From Haemophilus parainfluenzae (GTDB lineage: Bacteria > Pseudomonadota > Gammaproteobacteria > Enterobacterales > Pasteurellaceae), in the NCBI RefSeq assembly GCF_003252755.1, contig NZ_QEPT01000004.1, positions 1-64,000 of the forward strand: a DNA stretch of 64,000 nucleotides, given 5' to 3'. Position numbers and translations under genes: made by a program. Position 1 is the first letter of the stretch. Each line of letters starts with the position of its first letter. A model generated the notes under the pieces. It had not been told where the DNA came from. It did no database searches and worked only from the letters and a program-made list of their open reading frames with translations. Of the stretch, positions 59,874 to 64,000 are shown one piece after another.

Positions 59874-61340
59874 ATGAATGTGTTAGGTTATGCGCAAAAA
59901 ATTGGGCAAGCCTTAATGGTACCTGTTGCGGTCTTACCAGCTGCAGCTGTACTGATGGGTATTGGTTATTGGCTTGATCCAGATGGCTGGGGAGCTAACA
60001 GTCAACTTGCTGCATTTTTAATTAAATCAGGCGGTGCTATCATCGATAACATGGGCCTGCTTTTTGCCGTTGGCGTTGCTTTCGGTTTATCTAAGGACAA
60101 GCATGGTTCTGCTGCACTTTCAGGTTTAGTGGGCTACTATGTGGTAACCACTCTACTTTCACCTGGCAGTGTTGCTCAGCTACAACATATCGATGTAAGT
60201 GAAGTGCCAGCTGCCTTCGGGAAAATCAATAACCAATTTATTGGGATTTTGATCGGGGTGATTTCGGCTGAACTTTATAACCGCTTCTATCAAGTGGAAT
60301 TGCCAAAAGCACTCTCCTTCTTTAGCGGAAAACGTCTTGTGCCAATCGTCGTTTCTTTTGTCATGATGTTCATCAGCTTCGTATTGCTTTACATCTGGCC
60401 ATATATTTTCGGTGGTTTAGTGTCATTCGGTGAAAGCATTAAAGACTTAGGCGCAGTTGGTGCGGGTCTTTACGGTTTCTTCAACCGTTTACTCATTCCT
60501 GTTGGCTTACACCATGCATTGAACTCTGTATTCTGGTTTGACGTCGCAGGTATCAATGACATTCCAAACTTCTTAGGTGGTGCAAAATCACTTGCTGAAG
60601 GTACTGCAACGGTTGGTGTAACGGGTATGTATCAAGCCGGTTTCTTCCCTGTTATGATGTTCGGTTTACCGGGTGCCGCATTAGCGATTTATCTCAGCGC
60701 TAAACCAAGTCAAAGAACTAAAGTGGCATCAATCATGCTTGCGGGTGCGTTTGCCTCATTCTTCACTGGTATCACCGAGCCATTAGAATTCTCTTTCATG
60801 TTTGTTGCACCAGTGCTTTACTTCATCCACGCGGTATTGACCGGTATTTCCGTCTTTATCGCGGCGACAATGCATTGGATCGCAGGCTTTGGTTTCAGTG
60901 CAGGTCTCGTGGATATGGTACTTTCATCACGCAACCCATTAGCCGTTGAATGGTATATGCTAATCGTACAAGGCTTAGTATTCTTCGTGATTTACTACGT
61001 GGTATTCCGTTTTGCAATTAAAGCGTTCAACTTAAAAACATTAGGTCGCACAGAAGAAGCAGAAGAAACCACAGCAGCACAACCAGCAGCGAGCCAATCT
61101 CGCGAAGAAAGAGCGGTCAAATTTATTGATGCTTTAGGTGGTGCTGATAACTTCAAAAATATTGATGCTTGTATAACTCGCTTACGTTTAAGCTTAGTGG
61201 ATCAACACAAAATCAATGAAGAACAGCTTAAGTCTCTTGGTGCAAAAGGTATCGTGAAAATTGGTAACGATGGCTTACAAGTGGTTCTAGGCCCTGAAGC
61301 TGAACTTGTGGCTGAAGCCATGAAACAAAAAGTGAAATAA
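59874..61340 (+). CDS. nagE: PTS EIICB permease, N-acetylglucosamine type
   Basis: Imports and phosphorylates a hexose or amino sugar. The sequence follows E. coli NagE more closely than PtsG: the IIC domain (about 1-380) includes KALSFFSGKRLVPI, NRLLIPVGLHHALN and TGITEPLEF, and the C-terminal IIB domain (about 405-488) has the phosphocysteine Cys433 in DACITRLRL. The NagE IIA domain is missing, so phosphate must come from a separate EIIA (Crr type). Divergent from the nan-nag operon and with a shared control region, which supports GlcNAc (or ManNAc) as the substrate. The Ala/Gln/Glu-rich linker at about 393-412 is low in complexity. Followed by a terminator. Confidence 0.85.
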   Translation: MNVLGYAQKIGQALMVPVAVLPAAAVLMGIGYWLDPDGWGANSQLAAFLIKSGGAIIDNMGLLFAVGVAFGLSKDKHGSAALSGLVGYYVVTTLLSPGSVAQLQHIDVSEVPAAFGKINNQFIGILIGVISAELYNRFYQVELPKALSFFSGKRLVPIVVSFVMMFISFVLLYIWPYIFGGLVSFGESIKDLGAVGAGLYGFFNRLLIPVGLHHALNSVFWFDVAGINDIPNFLGGAKSLAEGTATVGVTGMYQAGFFPVMMFGLPGAALAIYLSAKPSQRTKVASIMLAGAFASFFTGITEPLEFSFMFVAPVLYFIHAVLTGISVFIAATMHWIAGFGFSAGLVDMVLSSRNPLAVEWYMLIVQGLVFFVIYYVVFRFAIKAFNLKTLGRTEEAEETTAAQPAASQSREERAVKFIDALGGADNFKNIDACITRLRLSLVDQHKINEEQLKSLGAKGIVKIGNDGLQVVLGPEAELVAEAMKQKVK

Positions 61341-61353
61341 CACACACTAAATG

Positions 61354-61387
61354 AAATGCCGACTCAGAAATGGGTCGGTATTTTTTT
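61354..61387 (+). terminator. nagE terminator
   Basis: AATGCCGACTC pairs with GGGTCGGTATT (two G-U pairs) around a 6-base loop, followed by a T run, 14 bases after the nagE stop. Confidence 0.85.
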
Positions 61388-61477
61388 GCCAAAAATAAAG
61401 TAAAAAATGACCGCTCTTTAGCTGAGAATTTGTCGCTCGAGTTGAGTTAAATGAAAGTTTGAAAATTGAAGATTGTT

Positions 61478-61690
61478 TTGAAGGGTGGTGGAACTAAGCA
61501 GAATTGGTCTTAACAGCAAGTGGCTTACTGCATCGCATCCCTGCGGGATTTCTACCTAGCCCACCATAGATTTAAAGCATCTCTGGGGTTCCAGTCTGCG
61601 ATATAAAATTAAAAGATTAAGAATCTTTTAAAAGCCACTTATATATTCAGGAGACCAATCCTGACTTCCAAAGAAACTACATTGGAAGGC
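61478..61690 (-). ncRNA. candidate structured small RNA of unknown family
   Basis: The 508-base gap between nagE and crp has no credible ORF but contains nested complementary segments on the minus strand. They are: hairpin CTTCCAA/TTGGAAG (61665-61688); hairpin CAGGA/TCCTG with loop TTGGTC (61648-61663); a long-range helix GGATTGGTCT with AGACCAATTC (61652-61661 with 61501-61510); AAGTGGCTT with AAGCCACTT (61632-61640 with 61518-61526); a 10-bp hairpin at 61609-61631; TGCGAT with ATCGCA (61597-61602 with 61532-61537); and small hairpins at 61583-61594 and 61538-61548. A consensus promoter is placed to start near 61690. The 3' end is a guess, since no strong terminator is seen. It does not match 6S, tmRNA, RNase P, SRP, GcvB or Spot 42 as I know them. 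Confidence 0.62.
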
Positions 61691-61696
61691 AGTGGT

Positions 61697-61725
61697 ATGA
61701 TAGAAGTCTTCCGCTATTTTGTCAA
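61697..61725 (-). promoter_or_regulatory. sigma-70 promoter of the structured RNA
   Basis: Minus strand: perfect -35 TTGACA (61720-61725), 17-base spacer, -10 TATCAT (61697-61702). This is the best consensus promoter I see in the window outside rrn. It points into the structured segment and at no gene. Confidence 0.78.
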
Positions 61726-61815
61726 TTAAGATATTGCACTAAAAGAAGTATTTTTTCGTTTTTCGTATAAAAATTAACAAAGGCATTTCAACTATCACAT
61801 CAATGTAACAAAAAC

Positions 61816-61849
61816 AAAATAACCGTCTTATTAAAGACAGTTATTTTTA
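61816..61849 (-). terminator. crp terminator
   Basis: On the minus strand AAAATAACTGTCTT-TAAT-AAGACGGTTATTTT (one G-U or mismatch) forms a 14-bp stem right after the crp stop, with a T-rich tail. It separates crp from the RNA locus downstream. Confidence 0.88.
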
Positions 61850-62518
61850 CTATCGAGTGCCGTAAACCACAATGGTTTTACCGTGCGCATGAATTAGATT
61901 TTGATCTTCCAGCATCTTAATTATTCGCCCTACGGTTTCACGTGAACAGCCCACCATTTGACCAATTTCCTGACGCGTAATTTTAATCTGCATGCCATCC
62001 GGATGAGTCATGGCTTCAGGTTGTTTTGCTAGATGCATAAGCGCCTGAGCAATACGCCCCGCCACATCCAAAAAGGCCAGGTTAGTCACTTGTCGAGATG
62101 TATTTTGCAAGCGTTTTGATAACTGAGAAGTAAGGAACATTAAAATCTCAGGATTAATTTGAATAAGCTGACGATATTTTTTATAGGAAATTTCTGCAAT
62201 TTCACAAGGGGTTTTCGTTTTTACCCAAGCAGAACGTTTCGAGCCTTCATCAAATAAACCCGCTTCACCAAAAAATTGTCCGGCACCTAAATAAGATAAA
62301 ATCATCTCTTTGCCTTCATCATCTTTTGATGAAACCATCACCGTTCCTTTAATTAAGAAATATAAAATATTGGCATCTTCCCCTGCGTGGATTAAGGTCG
62401 ATTTTGCAGGATATTTATGCAAATGACAGTGGGTTAGGAACCAATCCAGAGCAGGATCACGTTGCTGATCATCGTCCTGGGGCTTTTGTTCTTCTAATAA
62501 TTCTACATTTTCTGACAT
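61850..62518 (-). CDS. crp: cAMP receptor protein
   Basis: Global activator for carbon use and, in Haemophilus, for competence through Sxy. The 222 residues have a cyclic nucleotide-binding domain (about 20-135, including FFGEAGLF and the cAMP-contact RSAWVKTKT) and the C-terminal winged HTH (about 170-215, [22 protein letters not shown]). The N-terminal 15 residues (rich in Glu and Gln) are longer than in E. coli. Last gene of dut-slmA-yheU-crp, the H. influenzae order. Confidence 0.97.
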   Translation of the reverse strand: MSENVELLEEQKPQDDDQQRDPALDWFLTHCHLHKYPAKSTLIHAGEDANILYFLIKGTVMVSSKDDEGKEMILSYLGAGQFFGEAGLFDEGSKRSAWVKTKTPCEIAEISYKKYRQLIQINPEILMFLTSQLSKRLQNTSRQVTNLAFLDVAGRIAQALMHLAKQPEAMTHPDGMQIKITRQEIGQMVGCSRETVGRIIKMLEDQNLIHAHGKTIVVYGTR

Positions 62519-62534
62519 ATAAGCTCCTATTGAT

Positions 62535-62753
62535 TTATTTTAGAAATTCCATTTTATCTTTTATATCAATGGATTCATGTAATTCTGACCAAACAATCAC
62601 TGCACTTCCATTGTGAATCTTGTTTAGTAGGTGTTGTTTTTTTTGTTCTAAAGAAAATTCGTGTGAACCATAATCGGTGCCTTCTCTAAGCACCACACTT
62701 TCCACAATATTTTCTAAGGTTTCTGTTGGCAATTCTTGCCACGGAATAATCAT
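62535..62753 (-). CDS. yheU: UPF0270 family protein YheU
   Basis: 72-residue protein of unknown function, starting [19 protein letters not shown] and containing VLREGTDYG and [11 protein letters not shown], all conserved in E. coli YheU. I use the ATG at 62751-62753; a TTG seven codons upstream lies almost directly after the slmA stop and has no SD. In H. influenzae the same small gene lies between crp and slmA. Confidence 0.9.
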   Translation of the reverse strand: MIIPWQELPTETLENIVESVVLREGTDYGSHEFSLEQKKQHLLNKIHNGSAVIVWSELHESIDIKDKMEFLK

Positions 62754-62774
62754 ATATTTATCAACTAAAGTCAA

Positions 62775-63428
62775 TTAAGCAAAAAGCGGTTCAAGAAAAC
62801 GCCATTGCTGTTCAAAACTTTGATTTGCGCCTAAACGGAAATTTGTACGGACATAACGCATAAACTGCCCTTCACAAAGCGTCACTAAATGCCCCGCAAT
62901 AATGCGTTCATCGACGTTAAAACCGCGTCCTTCACGTAATTTTCGCATTTGTAAAATATTCACAAATTGCATTTCAAGACGATCAAAAAATTGGGCGACA
63001 CGAGCCTGTAAAAGCGGCTCTTCAAACATCAATGCATGTCCGGTCAAAATACGCGTCAAACCAGGGTTTTTACGCGCAAAGTCGAGGATCATCTGCATAA
63101 TGTCACGTACACGATTCATCGTATTGGTTTCATTGCGAATCGATGTGGTAATACGACTAAATAAATTCGCTTCGATATTATCGATCAACGCTTCAAACAT
63201 TTTGGTTTTACTTGGGAAGTAACGATAAAGTGCAGCTTCTGACACGCCCACTTCTTCTGCTAAACGCGCCGTTGTCATACGCTCCATTCCGCGCTCAGAA
63301 TGCAGCATATGGGTAAGCACCGTCAACACTTGTTGGCGGCGTTCTTTTACCGTACGTTTTTCGATTTTTGGCGGTTTGATTTCCGCCGCAATCTCATCAA
63401 CTTCTACGAGAGATAATTGTTCTACCAT
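62775..63428 (-). CDS. slmA: nucleoid occlusion factor SlmA
   Basis: TetR-family protein that binds DNA sites over the chromosome and blocks FtsZ ring assembly there. The 217 residues have an N-terminal HTH (about 48-90, [20 protein letters not shown]) and a C-terminal helical dimer/FtsZ-binding domain. It lies 3 bases downstream of dut, and the dut-slmA pairing is conserved in E. coli. Confidence 0.95.
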   Translation of the reverse strand: MVEQLSLVEVDEIAAEIKPPKIEKRTVKERRQQVLTVLTHMLHSERGMERMTTARLAEEVGVSEAALYRYFPSKTKMFEALIDNIEANLFSRITTSIRNETNTMNRVRDIMQMILDFARKNPGLTRILTGHALMFEEPLLQARVAQFFDRLEMQFVNILQMRKLREGRGFNVDERIIAGHLVTLCEGQFMRYVRTNFRLGANQSFEQQWRFLEPLFA

Positions 63429-63431
63429 AGT

Positions 63432-63887
63432 CTATTTTTTACCTGAATGACCAAAACCGCCTTCACCACGCTCAGTTTCAGTAAATTCGCTGACAATATT
63501 GAATTCAGCTTGTACTACTGGCACAAAGACTAATTGTGCAATACGATCACCAACTTCGATTTTGAATGGTTCATGACCACGATTCCATACCGATACCATT
63601 AATGGACCTTGGTAATCTGAATCAATTAAGCCCACTAAGTTACCTAATACGATACCGTGTTTATGACCTAAACCAGAGCGAGGCAGAATCACCGCTGCAA
63701 GATTTGGATCGGCAATATAAATTGAAAGGCCTGTTGGGATAAGTTTAGTTTCGCCTGGTTGAATTTCAATGCCCTCTTCAAGCAATGCACGTAAATCCAA
63801 ACCTGCTGAACCTTCAGTTGCATAGGTTGGTAAAGGAAATTCGTTGCCAATACGGCTATCTAAAACTTTGACATCAATTTTTTTCAT
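63432..63887 (-). CDS. dut: dUTP diphosphatase
   Basis: Hydrolyses dUTP to dUMP, keeping uracil out of DNA. The 151-residue trimeric dUTPase has all five motifs: [38 protein letters not shown] and the C-terminal [10 protein letters not shown]. It lies upstream of slmA and after a probable coaBC gene, as in H. influenzae and E. coli. Confidence 0.97.
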   Translation of the reverse strand: MKKIDVKVLDSRIGNEFPLPTYATEGSAGLDLRALLEEGIEIQPGETKLIPTGLSIYIADPNLAAVILPRSGLGHKHGIVLGNLVGLIDSDYQGPLMVSVWNRGHEPFKIEVGDRIAQLVFVPVVQAEFNIVSEFTETERGEGGFGHSGKK

Positions 63888-63960
63888 GCTTATTTATCCT
63901 TTAAAAGAAATCTGTCATACAAAAGTGCGGTCATAAAATCCAACGAATGTTGAACGTATT

Positions 63961-64000
63961 TTATTTGTGATAATGCGCAACAATTTCAGTGACTAACACT
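63961..64000 (-). CDS. last codons of a gene running off the right edge, probably coaBC
   Basis: Reading leftward from the edge, an open frame gives VLVTEIVAHYHK followed by TAA (63961-63963). This looks like the C-terminus of CoaBC (phosphopantothenoylcysteine synthetase/decarboxylase, dfp), which precedes dut in related genomes. Only about 12 residues are present, so the call relies mainly on gene order. The 73-base gap to dut holds an uptake sequence near 63922. Confidence 0.45.
   Translation of the reverse strand, partial: VLVTEIVAHYHK

Noticed and set aside
61478-61500. TTCCACCA on the minus strand near the end of the RNA candidate, recalling a tmRNA 3' end
   Set aside because: No T-arm (GGTTCRA) precedes it, no tag-peptide frame is apparent and the 5' end lacks the GGGGCTG acceptor half. 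Taken as chance.

Overview
The window is 64 kb of a Pasteurellaceae chromosome, most likely a Haemophilus close to H. parainfluenzae. Three things point there: dozens of Haemophilus-type DNA uptake sequences (AAGTGCGGT/ACCGCACTT) in genes and intergenic gaps, an AT-rich base composition, and blocks of gene order that I know from H. influenzae (gapA-fadD; hisS-ispG-rodZ-pilF-rlmN-pbpG next to a metal ABC transporter; nagAB-nanA-nanR-nanK-nanE; crp-yheU-slmA-dut). The species assignment is an inference from memory of gene order.

Layout. 1-430: 5' end of a 16S rRNA gene with its rrn leader and P1 promoter, reading leftward. 430-6500: murI, recG, spoT, rpoZ, gmk (leftward). 6700-9770: gapA, with a well placed CRP site, and a long-chain acyl-CoA ligase. 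9815-13050: selD, encoded with an in-frame UGA (selenocysteine) codon and a clear SECIS hairpin, then a CorB/CNNM-type protein and ypjD. 13190-20470: ffh, a quinol nitric oxide reductase, a small FNR-promoter-linked protein ending in a cysteine cluster, upp-uraA, and hda. 20520-21430: two small exported proteins of unknown function, one apparently out of frame with its signal peptide at an A8 run. 21450-28660: a VOC protein and the complete cytochrome c maturation operon ccmABCDEFGHI. 28940-36040: sodA, an isoprenylcysteine-methyltransferase-like membrane protein, yfgM, hisS, ispG, rodZ, pilF, rlmN. 36340-40830: pbpG and a four-gene Mn/Fe ABC transporter. 40860-50240: rlmC, nagZ, ycfL, hinT, ppiD, mntP, mnmE, yidC, yidD, rnpA, rpmH. 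50556-54120: dnaA-dnaN-recF. 54180-61340: amino-sugar and sialic-acid catabolism (nagA, nagB, nanA, nanR, nanK, nanE) with a divergent GlcNAc-type PTS permease. 61340-64000: a gene-free gap holding a strong promoter and a highly structured RNA candidate, then crp, yheU, slmA, dut and the last codons of a gene that is probably coaBC.

Functionally this is mostly core genome. Linked themes are anaerobic and nitrosative respiration (ccm, NO reductase, FNR site), CRP-controlled carbon use (crp, the gapA site, the nan/nagE site), and amino-sugar salvage feeding GlcN-6-P into glycolysis. I see no prophage, insertion sequence, tRNA or CRISPR array. The most interesting unexplained items are the structured RNA locus at about 61.48-61.73 kb, the frameshifted exported-protein gene at 20.8-21.4 kb, and the FNR-box-driven CxxCxxC protein at 17.25 kb.
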